Assembly (NCBI RefSeq): GCF_003143955.1
Contig: NZ_QFVS01000027.1
Location: 1-40,501, forward strand
Direction: 5' to 3'
Source of the DNA: Kurthia zopfii
Lineage (GTDB): Bacteria > Bacillota > Bacilli > Bacillales_A > Planococcaceae
Length of the DNA stretch: 40,501 bases
The notes beneath the pieces are model-generated. The model ran no database searches. It saw only the letters and a program-made list of their open reading frames with translations, and was not told the DNA's origin. A program made the translations under genes and the position numbers. Numbering within the stretch: position 1 is the first letter of the stretch; each line of letters begins with the position of its first letter. Shown here one piece after another: positions 14,012 to 23,647 of the stretch.

Positions 14012-16786
14012 TTATTTATTATACCAATCTTCTAAATCGAATACCATCTCATCTAATTGAACATGCTTCACATTGACATTTGGCAAAGCTTTTAAGAAAT
14101 CCTCACCATATGATTTCGTCTCAATTCTTCGGTCGAGTACGATGAACGCGCCTTTATCATTCGACGAGCGAATCAAGCGGCCGAAACCTTGTTTAAATCG
14201 AATAATCGCTTCAGGTAATGATAATTTATAGAAGGAGTTCAAACCTTGACGTTGCATACGAATCGCTTTTGCTTTGAAAAGAGGATCTTCCGGTGACGAA
14301 AATGGCAATCGAACGACGATTACCGCTGATAATGCATCACCCGGCACATCTACACCTTCCCAGAAACTATTCGTTCCAAACAATACTGAATGCTCGAATC
14401 TTTGGAACATCTTCAGTAAACGCATGCGGCTACCTGTCGAAATTCCTTGTGCGAAAATCATATAATCTTCTAGCGAGCCAATTTCTTGAATGAGATTCAC
14501 CGTTTTTCGCAACATCTCTTGCGACGTGAATAATACGAAACATCTACCGCGCGTAGCAAGAACTGTTTGAATGACTGCTTCTGCGACCGCTTCAATATAT
14601 TCATGCTGGGATACTTGTTGAATATCTGGCATATCATCCACAACATATACACTAGCACCCTCATAATAAGAATTCGGCGCTTGGAAACGGAATAACTGCA
14701 CATCTTGAGCCAATCCTAATTGATCCGCGATGAAACGACGATTATTTGGCACAGTTAATGTACCTGACGCCCAAACAATACCAGAGTTCCCTCTAAAGCG
14801 GTTAAATACTTCTGTAATATCATCCGCAATTTGAACGGGACGATTATAAATTTGAATACTATTTGGAATACTACGCGCATCTGCTTCAATCCAGGAAGTC
14901 ATATCTTCAGCTTGTACTAAGAAAATCGCGTCCCACTGCTCTTTCATCGTCGTCAATTCACTTAGCCAATAATTCCAGTCGGTTAATGAAGCTTTTTGCG
15001 AAACCGCTAAATCATCATGATAACCTTCGAAAATCGCCGTACAATGTTCTGCTAATTTTAGCCATTGGTCCATACTTTGACTAAATTGCTCCAACAACTC
15101 TTTTTTCAAAATTAAATCCTGTAGTTGAATTGTTTTTTTAAGATTTCTTCTATTGGTAATTGGGAGATTCATTTGACTCACAATATGACTAATCGCGTGT
15201 TCGAATAACTCAACCGTTTCAAAAAATTGATTTTCCAGTTTTGATAATAGACGAATCGGAACACGTTCTGACGATTGCATTAATTGGACAAAAATATGGT
15301 GCAATCGACATTCTTCAAAATGACCGACTTGGCCAAACGAATATTTCCACTTACGATACGTTAACACCTTCTCTTCACGCATCGTAGCAGCTTGAATCAT
15401 CTGATGTCCTTCATCAATTACGAACCCTTGGATTCTTTCCAACATAGGACTAACACGTTCTAAATCTGCTAATAACATCGCATGATTCGTAATAATCAGC
15501 TCTGCATCTTCACAACTCTTAATCGCTTCCAAATAAAAATCAAATGCATCCTTTTGCTTCGTTTCAACAGTAGTCGAAGTACGTCTAATGCGATTGACAG
15601 CTGTATTGCCACCACTTGAAACATTCACTTCATTCAAATCACCAGTCGCTGAAATCGCGAGCCACACGAGTATTTGCATCTTCACGAAATTCTCTTCATA
15701 GGAATCGTCCACAACCGCCAATGATTCACAAAAACGATCCAGGTCAATATAATGCTCCATTCCTTTTAAAACAGCCGTTTTCGTCACTGTACTTAATAAA
15801 TCATTTGCTTTTGGTAGTTCTTCTTGAATTAATTGATCAAGCAAATGTGAAGTATACGTACTAACTACGACAGGCTGTTTCTGCTGCTTCGCAAATAAAA
15901 TACTTGGAATTAAGTAAGCTAGTGTTTTGCCGATCCCAGTAGATGCTTCCGTCATCACTTCAGTGCGGTTATTCAAACTATTCCAAACCGCGTCCATCAT
16001 TTGGAATTGTCCTTCTCGAACTTCAAAATTCTCGATTGTTTTTGAGAAAAGCTGTTGTTTTTCTTCCGTGCTATATGGATATTGAACTGCTCGTACTTCA
16101 TTTTCTACTTTGGCATTTTGGAAAATCGGAATACCTCTGTAGACAAAATGATTTTCAAGTTGTTCGACTTTTTTTCTTTTAATTTGAACAGCTTCAAAAA
16201 ATAAATTCGCAAGTCCTGACTTTAATTTAAATGAGCGTGTATGTAATTGTTGAACAGTATCTAAAGGTAACGCGACTAATTGTTCCCAACATTTTTTTAA
16301 TAGCAAGGCTGTTGCCATCGCATCATCATCTGCTCGGTGTGCATTTTTCAAACCTATTTCTAATTCAAGTGCAATTTCTGAAAGTTTATAGCTGTACGCA
16401 GTTGGATATAGAATTTTCGCTAGTTCCACTGTATCCATACTATTGCCATGCCATTTCGGTAAATCACAACGCTTAAATTCATCTTGTAAAAATGGCAGAT
16501 CAAAATCGATATTATGCGCCACAAACACACAATCTTGAAGCTTTTCATATACATCCTCTGCAATTTCTTCAAATGCAGGTGCAGATTTAACATGTTGGTC
16601 ATTAATATGAGTCAAATCTTGAATAAATAGCGGGATTTTCTTTTTCGGATTTACGAAAGATGTGTAAGTATCGATCACTTGCCAATCTTGCATAAAAACA
16701 ATCGCAATTTGTATAATTCGTTCACCTTGTTTCGAAGAATTCCCTGTTGTTTCTAGATCTACAATTGCATATTTTTGGCTTTCCAT
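14012..16786 (-). CDS. dinG: DinG-family helicase with N-terminal 3'-5' exonuclease
   Basis: This is the Gram-positive form of DinG, fusing a DEDD exonuclease to a superfamily 2 (XPD-like) helicase. Exonuclease motifs are intact: VDLETTG (Asp10, Glu12), HNIDFDLPFL (Asp94/96) and HRADDDA (His150, Asp155). The helicase part has Walker A TEASTGIGKT (279-288), a DEGH box (458-461) in place of the usual DEAH, and C-terminal motifs including SFWEGVDVPG and IRFKQGFGRLIRS. No four-cysteine Fe-S cluster pattern is seen, as expected in Firmicutes. In S. aureus the related protein is mainly an exonuclease. At 924 residues it is complete. ypmB follows; the upstream neighbour normally expected here (panBCD) is missing. 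Confidence 0.93.
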   Translation of the reverse strand: MESQKYAIVDLETTGNSSKQGERIIQIAIVFMQDWQVIDTYTSFVNPKKKIPLFIQDLTHINDQHVKSAPAFEEIAEDVYEKLQDCVFVAHNIDFDLPFLQDEFKRCDLPKWHGNSMDTVELAKILYPTAYSYKLSEIALELEIGLKNAHRADDDAMATALLLKKCWEQLVALPLDTVQQLHTRSFKLKSGLANLFFEAVQIKRKKVEQLENHFVYRGIPIFQNAKVENEVRAVQYPYSTEEKQQLFSKTIENFEVREGQFQMMDAVWNSLNNRTEVMTEASTGIGKTLAYLIPSILFAKQQKQPVVVSTYTSHLLDQLIQEELPKANDLLSTVTKTAVLKGMEHYIDLDRFCESLAVVDDSYEENFVKMQILVWLAISATGDLNEVNVSSGGNTAVNRIRRTSTTVETKQKDAFDFYLEAIKSCEDAELIITNHAMLLADLERVSPMLERIQGFVIDEGHQMIQAATMREEKVLTYRKWKYSFGQVGHFEECRLHHIFVQLMQSSERVPIRLLSKLENQFFETVELFEHAISHIVSQMNLPITNRRNLKKTIQLQDLILKKELLEQFSQSMDQWLKLAEHCTAIFEGYHDDLAVSQKASLTDWNYWLSELTTMKEQWDAIFLVQAEDMTSWIEADARSIPNSIQIYNRPVQIADDITEVFNRFRGNSGIVWASGTLTVPNNRRFIADQLGLAQDVQLFRFQAPNSYYEGASVYVVDDMPDIQQVSQHEYIEAVAEAVIQTVLATRGRCFVLFTSQEMLRKTVNLIQEIGSLEDYMIFAQGISTGSRMRLLKMFQRFEHSVLFGTNSFWEGVDVPGDALSAVIVVRLPFSSPEDPLFKAKAIRMQRQGLNSFYKLSLPEAIIRFKQGFGRLIRSSNDKGAFIVLDRRIETKSYGEDFLKALPNVNVKHVQLDEMVFDLEDWYNK

Positions 16787-16883
16787 TTATATTCACGTCT
16801 TTCGATCATTTTATATAATGTAGATTTTATCATAGTTTCAACAAAAATGGTTATGAGGAAGATAAGGTTTCATATGTACGAAC

Positions 16884-16913
16884 GAAAAAACCGAACCACT
16901 TTATGTGATTCGG
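16884..16913 (-). terminator. Terminator of the TRAP/aldolase operon
   Basis: CCGAACCAC (16891-16899) pairs with GTGATTCGG (16905-16913), followed by a T run on the minus strand. It is nearly the same sequence as the terminator of birA at 23813-23843. Confidence 0.9.
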
Positions 16914-16949
16914 CATTTCGATCAAATAACTTATTTTATTTACCTCTAA

Positions 16950-17900
16950 TTAATTCAAAGCAAAAGTTGGTTTCTTCCCAACTGATTTCTCAATAAGATT
17001 TTGAACTGCTTTTTCTCTTATTTCTCTGTATGCATCTTCTGAATACCAAGCTGCATGTGGAGATAAAATCACATTTTTCATTTCACGAAGTGGGTGTACG
17101 TCAAGTAATGGTTCTTCTTCAGTAACATCTAAAAATGCTCCCGAAATAGTTCCAATTTCCAACGCAGCAATCATCGCTTTTTCATCTATAATCGGTCCTC
17201 TTGCTGTATTAATAATATAAGGACTCCTCTTCATTAAATTAAACTGCTCCTTACCAATTAAATGATGTGTTGCCTCAATTAATGGTACGTGGACTGAAAT
17301 AAAGTCACTCACTTCCATTAACTCGTTGACAGTTGCTTTAACAACACCATCCTCTTGCATTTTTTCTGCAGAAACAAATGGATCATATGCATGAACTTGA
17401 TATCCTATTACCTTCAGTTTCGCAGCAAGCCTTTTAGGGATTTTCCCATAGCCTAATAATCCAACAACTGCTTTCGAAGCTCTTAATGGCCTTGCCACAG
17501 ACTTAAAGTCCCATCCTCCTTTTTCCGTATGGAAGTTGTATTCAAATAGTTTTCTTGAAGCAGCTAAAATGCCCGCTAAAGCGTGATCAGACACTTCATC
17601 TATACAATAATCATTCACATTTGCAACTTGAATCCCTAGTTCTGTTGCAGCATCAACATCAATCATATTGACACCAATCCCATAACGAGAAATCAATTTG
17701 AGATTAGGTGCTGACTCCATAATTTCTCGATCAATATTGGCATACATTACAAGTAGGGCATCAGATTCTTTTGCCGCTTCAATTATGTCTTCTTTATTTT
17801 TTGATTGTAAAATATTTAGCTCTACACCTGCTTCGCTAAAAAGATTCTCCTCAATATTCAAATCTTCCCATTCATGATCGACTAATGTTACTTTAAACAT
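16950..17900 (-). CDS. D-2-hydroxyacid dehydrogenase, CtBP-like
   Basis: This NAD-dependent enzyme of the D-isomer 2-hydroxyacid dehydrogenase family has the catalytic Arg in INTARGPIIDEKAM, the Glu in DVTEEEPLL and the His in SPHAAW. The nucleotide motif reads VGLLGYGKIPKRLA, with Pro where many family members have Ile-Gly. VNDYCIDEVSDHALAGILA resembles the C-terminal-binding-protein-like branch. ATG 17900 has a ribosome site (GGGGG) 7 bases upstream; ATG 17906 is too close to it. It is the last gene of the operon, 11 bases after dctM. By context it may oxidise an imported 2-hydroxy acid to the 2-oxo acid that the aldolase cleaves; this is inference. Confidence 0.88.
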   Translation of the reverse strand: MFKVTLVDHEWEDLNIEENLFSEAGVELNILQSKNKEDIIEAAKESDALLVMYANIDREIMESAPNLKLISRYGIGVNMIDVDAATELGIQVANVNDYCIDEVSDHALAGILAASRKLFEYNFHTEKGGWDFKSVARPLRASKAVVGLLGYGKIPKRLAAKLKVIGYQVHAYDPFVSAEKMQEDGVVKATVNELMEVSDFISVHVPLIEATHHLIGKEQFNLMKRSPYIINTARGPIIDEKAMIAALEIGTISGAFLDVTEEEPLLDVHPLREMKNVILSPHAAWYSEDAYREIREKAVQNLIEKSVGKKPTFALN

Positions 17901-17911
17901 TTCCATTCCCC

Positions 17912-19186
17912 CTACTTAAATGCAAGTGCGAACCAAGGTATATATGTGATAATCAACAATACACATACGAGTACTGCAAACCCCGGAATGATTGCTTTAC
18001 TTAGTTGTACTATTTTTATTTGAGAAATACTCGATGCCACAAAGAGATTTAATCCTAAAGGAGGCGTAATAAACCCTAAACTTAAATTGACAATCATAAT
18101 GATGCCAAAGTGAATCGGATCAATTCCTAATTGTGTGACAAGTGGCAGTAAAATTGGTGTAAGAATAATTACTGCTGCAATTGTTTCCATGAAAGTCCCA
18201 ACAATTAAAAGCAATACATTTACTAATAATAAGAACAACCATGGATTATCTGTGATTGACATCATCGCATTTGCAACATTGTTTGGAATTTGCTCTAATG
18301 TTAAAATTCTTCCAAATACTGCTGCAGCTGCGACGATAATCATGATGGAACCTGTAGATAATGCTGAATCATAAAATAATGCAATTGTACTTTTCCAATT
18401 TAATTCACGATAGACGAACAGACTTAAAATCAAGCCATATACTACTGCAATTACTGCGGCTTCTGTAGGTGTGAAAATCCCACCATAAATACCACCTAAG
18501 ATGACGATTGGCATTAACAATGCGCCTTTACCTTTATTAATAAAATGCATTCTTTCCTTCCAAGTGGCTTTCGGATCAGCTACATACTTTTCTTTTCTCG
18601 CATGAATGATCACCCATACGATTAATGCGCCACCCATGAGTATTCCTGGGATAATCCCAGCTTTAAAAAGTTCGCCAATTGAAGTTCCTGAAGATACGCC
18701 ATATATTACTAATGGAATACTTGGCGGAATTACAATACCAATTGTTCCTGATGCCGCAATTAATGCCGTTGCAAAAGTCTTTTTGTAACCGCGCTTCACC
18801 ATTTCAGGAATCATAATTGAACCAATCGCCGCTACCGTTGCAGGGCCTGATCCAGAAATTGCCGAGAAGAACATCGCCGTCAAAACTGCTGCAACTGCAA
18901 AACCACCTCGATAATGCCCTACAAATGAATTAGCGATATTCAATAACCTTTCCGAAACGCCACCCTTTCCCATTAACACGCCAGCCAAAATGAAAAATGG
19001 AATTGCCATTAAGGGAAATGAGTCGTTTGAAGTTACTAATACTTGCGTTAAAATACTAAATGGTATTGAAATATCAGTAATAACAATTGTGCCAAGACTT
19101 GCTAGTAACAATGCAAACCCGACAGGAATTGATAGTAATAAAAATAAGATTAGTAATGCGAATAACACGACAGTAGGTGTCATCAT
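17912..19186 (-). CDS. dctM: TRAP transporter large permease, DctM type
   Basis: This is the 12-segment channel subunit of a tripartite ATP-independent periplasmic (TRAP) transporter, which uses ion gradients to import organic acids bound by DctP. Family signatures include IPFFILAGVLMGKGG, SAISGSGPATVAAIGSIMIPEM, ASGTIGIVIPPSIPLVIYG and PTEAAVIAVVYG. Its length (424 aa) is standard. It overlaps the stop of dctQ by four bases (ATGA), typical of translational coupling. It belongs to an operon with a GntR regulator, acetaldehyde dehydrogenase, aldolase, dctP and dctQ. Confidence 0.95.
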   Translation of the reverse strand: MMTPTVVLFALLILFLLLSIPVGFALLLASLGTIVITDISIPFSILTQVLVTSNDSFPLMAIPFFILAGVLMGKGGVSERLLNIANSFVGHYRGGFAVAAVLTAMFFSAISGSGPATVAAIGSIMIPEMVKRGYKKTFATALIAASGTIGIVIPPSIPLVIYGVSSGTSIGELFKAGIIPGILMGGALIVWVIIHARKEKYVADPKATWKERMHFINKGKGALLMPIVILGGIYGGIFTPTEAAVIAVVYGLILSLFVYRELNWKSTIALFYDSALSTGSIMIIVAAAAVFGRILTLEQIPNNVANAMMSITDNPWLFLLLVNVLLLIVGTFMETIAAVIILTPILLPLVTQLGIDPIHFGIIMIVNLSLGFITPPLGLNLFVASSISQIKIVQLSKAIIPGFAVLVCVLLIITYIPWFALAFK

Positions 19187-19683
19187 ATATGATCAACCTC
19201 ACTTTCTTTATCTGGTCGATCAATATAAAGTAAGATCGAAACATGAATCAATCTTAAAAAAGCTATGCCGAAACCAACTGGTAATGAAAGATACACAACC
19301 CACATTGGAATTTGAAGTGTAGATGATTTTTGTGAGAATTGTTGTAAGTTCTCCACAAGATCCAGACCTTGCTTCAATAAAAAGATTGATAATATCATCA
19401 AGATAATATAGCTGATTTGCATGATTATTTTTTGAACAATAGTTGGTAATACATCAAGTAAAATATCTATACTAATATGTTTTTTATCTACAAATGCAAT
19501 TCCAATTGAAAGAAAAATCAACCAAATGAATAAATAGCGTGAAGCTTCTTCCGTCCACCCCAATGAGTCACTCATGACATACCTAGTAAATACTTGAACA
19601 AAAATCAAAATAACCATTACCATCATCATGATTGTAATTGCTGCTCTCTCAGCATGATCGAGTATTTTTAGTAGTTGTTTCAT
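19183..19683 (-). CDS. dctQ: TRAP transporter small permease, DctQ type
   Basis: Four membrane segments are expected and seen (ITIMMMVMVILIFVQVF, YLFIWLIFLSIGIAF, IIMQISYIILMILSIF, MWVVYLSLPVGFGIAF), with the family stretch LGWTEEASRYLFIW and DKKHISIDIL. ATG 19683 (MKQLLKILDHAERA) is chosen over the open frame to 19743 because it has a GGGG ribosome site and gives the usual DctQ N-terminus; the product has 166 residues. It forms the membrane complex with DctM, whose start codon overlaps its stop. Confidence 0.93.
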   Translation of the reverse strand: MKQLLKILDHAERAAITIMMMVMVILIFVQVFTRYVMSDSLGWTEEASRYLFIWLIFLSIGIAFVDKKHISIDILLDVLPTIVQKIIMQISYIILMILSIFLLKQGLDLVENLQQFSQKSSTLQIPMWVVYLSLPVGFGIAFLRLIHVSILLYIDRPDKESEVDHI

Positions 19684-19790
19684 AATTCGCCAACCCCTTT
19701 TAAAAAAAGGCAAACTTTCACGCGCATCTCCATTCAAACCCACAAATCAGTGTTTTGAAGTATTTCACACGATCTAGTTTGCCAAATTGA

Positions 19791-20837
19791 TTATTTCACT
19801 GCATCCATTAACTTCTCATAGACTTCTTCACCAGCAAGTTTGCTGATTTCTGGATATACTACTTTCATCGCTTCTTGGAACTTAGCTTTCTCTTCGTCAG
19901 AGAGTTCGTTATACTTCATTCCGCCTTCTTCAAGAAGTTTTAATGATTTTTCTTCATCAGCAGCCGACAGTTTACGATTTTCTACTTTTGTCTCTTCAAC
20001 GGCTTCATCAACCGCTTTTTTCAGAACATCAGGTAAGCTGTTATAGAAATCTTTGTTCATTAATACCGGCCATGGTGAATATAAATGCCCAGACTTTGTT
20101 AAGTACTTTTGAACTTCTTGGAATTTTTGAGCATACATTAATGCAAGTGGTGATTCTGCACCATCGACAGTTCCTTGTTGTAATGCTGAATATAATTCAG
20201 TGAATGCGATCGGTGTTGCATTTGCGCCTGTTGCATTCCACATTTTTATTTGTTGCTGACTTTCTAATGTTCTAAACTTCAAGCCCTTCATGTCTTCTAA
20301 AGTTTCAATCGGCTTTTTATCATTCATAATGTGTCTAAAGCCATTTTCCCAATAACCTAATCCTTTAATACCTACTCCATCTAAATCTGCTAATACTTGT
20401 TTACCAACTTCACCATCCAACACTTCATGTGCAATTGCAGCATCTTTAAATAGGAATGGTAAATCCCATAGGAACATACTTGGAGAGAATGCCGTGACTA
20501 CTGAACTCGAAGGAGCTGCCATTGTTAAATTACCAATTTGTAAAGCTTCAATCATTTCACGTTCTCCACCTACTTGACCATTAGGATAGATTTCCACTTT
20601 AATTTTGCCATCTGACTTTTTCTCAACTAATTCTTTGAATTTCACAAAAGTGTCTTGTGCAAAATGTTCTTCTGAAGCAGCATGTCCCGCTTTAATGACA
20701 TACGTTTGACCTTTTGAATTATTACCACTTGCGCTGCCCTCTTCTTTTTTCTTACTATCTGAACCTCCACAAGCTGCCAGTACAACCGTCAATAATAAAA
20801 CACCTAATAGTACGCCCCATTTTTTCATCTTTAACAT
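19791..20837 (-). CDS. dctP: TRAP transporter solute-binding lipoprotein, DctP type
   Basis: A lipoprotein signal peptide (MKKWGVLLGVLLLTVVLAAC, lipobox LAAC) anchors this extracellular binding protein. The mature part has the DctP pattern: AGHAASEEHFAQDTFVKFKE, EIYPNGQVGGEREMIEALQ, and FRTLESQQQIKMWNATGA followed by FTELYSALQQGTVDGAESPL. The Arg in FRTLES should bind the carboxylate of the ligand. Similar proteins bind dicarboxylates, sialic acid or small 2-oxo and hydroxy acids; the ligand here is not readable. The start at 20837 has a GGAGGAG ribosome site. It follows the aldolase by 11 bases. Confidence 0.95.
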   Translation of the reverse strand: MLKMKKWGVLLGVLLLTVVLAACGGSDSKKKEEGSASGNNSKGQTYVIKAGHAASEEHFAQDTFVKFKELVEKKSDGKIKVEIYPNGQVGGEREMIEALQIGNLTMAAPSSSVVTAFSPSMFLWDLPFLFKDAAIAHEVLDGEVGKQVLADLDGVGIKGLGYWENGFRHIMNDKKPIETLEDMKGLKFRTLESQQQIKMWNATGANATPIAFTELYSALQQGTVDGAESPLALMYAQKFQEVQKYLTKSGHLYSPWPVLMNKDFYNSLPDVLKKAVDEAVEETKVENRKLSAADEEKSLKLLEEGGMKYNELSDEEKAKFQEAMKVVYPEISKLAGEEVYEKLMDAVK

Positions 20838-20848
20838 AAACTCTCCTC

Positions 20849-21859
20849 CTATACTTTTTGTTTTGCTAGTTCTTGAGCTACTCCAATAATCCAGTCCTCT
20901 TGTCCACCTACCGCATTCATTTCCGCAAGCTTCACTAAGATGTCACGTGCATCCACGCCGTATTCTTCGCCTGCTCGCTCTGCAAAGAGTAAGAAACTTG
21001 AGTAAACGCCTGTATAGCCTAGCATTAAACTAAGTCTGTCAATTTGAACTGGCCTTTTCATCATTGGTTTCATTAAATAATCTGCTGCATCCATTGTTTT
21101 ATATAGATCAACACTATGTTGAATATCTAATTTATTCATTACTGCAACAAGTTGTTCAAGCGAAGCATTTCCTGCTCCTGCTCCCATTCCAGCTAAACTG
21201 GCATCGATTCGATCGGCGCCTTCTTCAATTGCAACAATTGAGTTGGCAACTCCGAGCGATAAATTATTATGTGCATGGAAGCCAACTTTTGCAGAAGTTA
21301 AATTCTCTTTAAATAGTCGAATCCTACGCCTCACACCTTCCATCGTTAACGCACCTGCAGAATCAACAACATATATTGTTTGTGCGCCATATGATTCCAT
21401 TTTCTTAGCTTCTTCCAAAAGATTTTCAGGAGATGTTCTATGTGACATCATCAAAAATCCTACTGTATCCATTCCGAGCTTCACACCAGCTTGAATATGT
21501 TGTTTGGATACATCCGCTTCCGAACAATGCGTTGCAACACGTACTGTTTGAGCTCCGAGTTGATTGGCATTTTTTAAGTGATCGATCGTACCAATACCAG
21601 GCACAAGTAACACACCTACTTTTGCATTGTTACTATTTTCGACTGCTGTTCGAATAATGTCATCTTCTGTTTCTTTTGAAAAACCATATTGAATCGAACT
21701 TCCTCCAAGGCCATCTCCATGAGTCGCCTCAATAATATCCACACCCGATTCATCCAATACTTTTGTTAATTGTGCAATTTGTCCAACACTATATTGATGA
21801 GAAATTGCATGCATTCCATCTCTTAAAGTGACATCATTAATGATTATTTTTTTAGTCAT
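20849..21859 (-). CDS. mhpE: 4-hydroxy-2-oxovalerate aldolase
   Basis: This is a class II metal aldolase of the DmpG/MhpE/BphI family with an HMGL-like TIM barrel, cleaving 4-hydroxy-2-oxopentanoate to pyruvate and acetaldehyde. Signature stretches are [16 protein letters not shown] (metal Asp and catalytic His), [46 protein letters not shown] (metal histidines) and [21 protein letters not shown]. At 336 residues it is complete. Its ATG directly follows the TAA of the acetaldehyde dehydrogenase gene. In known systems the two proteins form a complex that channels acetaldehyde, and adjacency here fits that. Confidence 0.95.
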   Translation of the reverse strand: MTKKIIINDVTLRDGMHAISHQYSVGQIAQLTKVLDESGVDIIEATHGDGLGGSSIQYGFSKETEDDIIRTAVENSNNAKVGVLLVPGIGTIDHLKNANQLGAQTVRVATHCSEADVSKQHIQAGVKLGMDTVGFLMMSHRTSPENLLEEAKKMESYGAQTIYVVDSAGALTMEGVRRRIRLFKENLTSAKVGFHAHNNLSLGVANSIVAIEEGADRIDASLAGMGAGAGNASLEQLVAVMNKLDIQHSVDLYKTMDAADYLMKPMMKRPVQIDRLSLMLGYTGVYSSFLLFAERAGEEYGVDARDILVKLAEMNAVGGQEDWIIGVAQELAKQKV

Positions 21860-22753
21860 TTAACATTCCTCCATCGACATTTGCTGAGCCATCATTTCAG
21901 CTGTTTTTACTGCAGCAGCTGTAATAATATCTAAATTACCAGCATATTTTGGTAAGAAATCTCCCATGCCTTCAACTTCGATTTGAATTGTAATCAAATT
22001 CTTTTTCATTACAGGTTGAGATTTTAATCTATAACCTGGTACATAAGACTGAAGAATTTCAACCATATTATTTAGCGATTCTCCAATTTCACTATATATT
22101 TTTTCGGAATATTCCGAAATTTTAACATATACTGTATTTCTCATTAATATAGGTGGATCTGCTGGGTTTAAAATAATTATTGTTTTAGACTGTTTAGCTC
22201 TACCGATTTCTCTTAAAGCATGAGCTGTCGTTTCTGTAAACTCATCTATATTTTGTCTTGTTCCCGGACCAGCGCTTTTACCTGAAACCGAGGAAACTAT
22301 TTCTGCATATTCGACAGGAATAACATTTGAAATCGCTCTGACAATAGGAACTGTTGCTTGCCCGCCACAAGTAACCATATTTACATTATCTACATTTGCA
22401 CTTTCCAAAAGTTCTAAATTGACTGCTGGAATAAGGAATGGTCCAACTGCTGCTGGTGTTAAATCTACAACTTTTTTGCCCCATTCTTTAAAAATTGGAG
22501 CATTCTTAATATGGGCATTTGCTGAAGTTGCTTCAAAAATGATAGCGCTATCATTTTTGAATTCAGCTAAACCTTCCACTCCATTATCGATTATTTTTAA
22601 ACCCTGTTTTTTTGCTAGCGCTAATCCTGATGAAGCTGGATCAATCCCAACCATAATGGCTGGTTCAAGGACTTCACTACGAAGTAATTTGTACATTAAA
22701 TCCGTACCTATATTTCCTGAACCAACAATTGTACATTTAATTTTTTCTACCAT
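21860..22753 (-). CDS. mhpF: Acetaldehyde dehydrogenase (acetylating)
   Basis: This enzyme converts acetaldehyde, CoA and NAD to acetyl-CoA (DmpF/MhpF/BphJ family). It has the N-terminal Rossmann stretch CTIVGSGNIGTDLMYKLLRS, the catalytic cysteine in NMVTCGGQATVPIV, and SVSGKSAGPGTRQNIDEFTETT. The length (297 aa) is slightly short of typical members (about 305-315) but all motifs are present. A GAGGAGG ribosome site overlaps the end of the GntR gene. It should take acetaldehyde directly from the aldolase encoded next. Confidence 0.95.
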   Translation of the reverse strand: MVEKIKCTIVGSGNIGTDLMYKLLRSEVLEPAIMVGIDPASSGLALAKKQGLKIIDNGVEGLAEFKNDSAIIFEATSANAHIKNAPIFKEWGKKVVDLTPAAVGPFLIPAVNLELLESANVDNVNMVTCGGQATVPIVRAISNVIPVEYAEIVSSVSGKSAGPGTRQNIDEFTETTAHALREIGRAKQSKTIIILNPADPPILMRNTVYVKISEYSEKIYSEIGESLNNMVEILQSYVPGYRLKSQPVMKKNLITIQIEVEGMGDFLPKYAGNLDIITAAAVKTAEMMAQQMSMEEC

Positions 22754-22759
22754 TTAAAC

Positions 22760-23422
22760 TCATTCCTCCTCGTTTTGTAAACGGAATACTGCTTCTCTGT
22801 AGTAATCTGAAGCACTTCGCAAATGTTCTTCAAGAACAATACTTGCTTGATTGAACTGACCTTCACGTATTGCATTAATAATTGAATCATGTTGCTCAAT
22901 TATGTCATTTTGTCTTTCACTTGAAGCTGTAGTGGTTACTTCAATTAAAGTTAATAATAAGTCTTTTAGTGAGTACCACGATTGGATTAATGTCTTATTT
23001 TGAGAAAGTTTTACAAGTGAAAAGTGAAAATTAATATCTGCTTCTCGGTAGATATCGCTATGATCCTTTTGAGTTTTCATTGTATCAACGTATGATTGAA
23101 GCTCTTCTAAGGCATCATTATTTACACCTTTAACAAGTGTTTGAATCGCAAATTTCTCCAACATAATACGCACGTCATATAGATTTTCTACATATTCAAT
23201 ATCAAAACGAGATACCATTGTTCGACCATTCGCTGCTCTAGTTACTAATCCTTCAAGCTCTAATTTAGCAATAGCTTCTCTAATTGGTCCACGACTGATT
23301 GAAAATTCCTCAGCCAATTTATTCTCTTTAATATGCTCACCTTCACTAAACTCTAATAGCATAATTCTTTTTCGAATTACTTCTTCTATTTGTTCAGATA
23401 AATTTCTTTTAATCATTTTCAT
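22760..23422 (-). CDS. GntR-family regulator (FadR/FCD type)
   Basis: The N-terminal winged helix (IRKRIMLLEFSEGEHIKENKL, AEEFSISRGPIREAIAKLE, LEGLVTRAANGRTMVSRF) is followed by an all-helical FCD ligand-binding domain (DVRIMLEKFAIQTLV, DINFHFSLVKLSQN, EQHDSIINAIREGQ, EEHLRSASDYY) with Asp/His residues typical of metal-assisted carboxylate binding. ATG 23422 is chosen because AAGGA lies 8 bases before it; in-frame TTG 23440 and ATG 23431 lack proper spacing. It is the first gene of the operon, 6 bases before mhpF, and is the likely local repressor sensing the transported acid. Confidence 0.9.
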   Translation of the reverse strand: MKMIKRNLSEQIEEVIRKRIMLLEFSEGEHIKENKLAEEFSISRGPIREAIAKLELEGLVTRAANGRTMVSRFDIEYVENLYDVRIMLEKFAIQTLVKGVNNDALEELQSYVDTMKTQKDHSDIYREADINFHFSLVKLSQNKTLIQSWYSLKDLLLTLIEVTTTASSERQNDIIEQHDSIINAIREGQFNQASIVLEEHLRSASDYYREAVFRLQNEEE

Positions 23423-23443
23423 AGCAGACATCCTTTTCAAAGT

Positions 23444-23492
23444 GTTAACAGTTAACTAAGTTCAGTGTACATAATGAATTTTGGAAAGTCAA
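23444..23492 (-). promoter_or_regulatory. Operon promoter with GTTAAC-GTTAAC operator candidate
   Basis: On the minus strand TTGACT (23492-23487), a 17-base spacer and TACACT (23469-23464) give a SigA-like promoter. Two GTTAAC palindromes (23444-23449 and 23451-23456) lie just after the predicted start site, a usual place for autoregulation by a GntR repressor. Confidence 0.55.
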
Positions 23493-23647
23493 TGCTAATT
23501 GTCGAAATATTCTTCTTTATGCATAAATTTGTTGTATAAGACTTAAATATGCTTTATAAGACAGACGACTCCAATTCAACCTACTATTTTGGTCTTGATT
23601 ACTAAACATAATTTGATTCTAAATCGATTTGGTCGACAGTAGAATGT

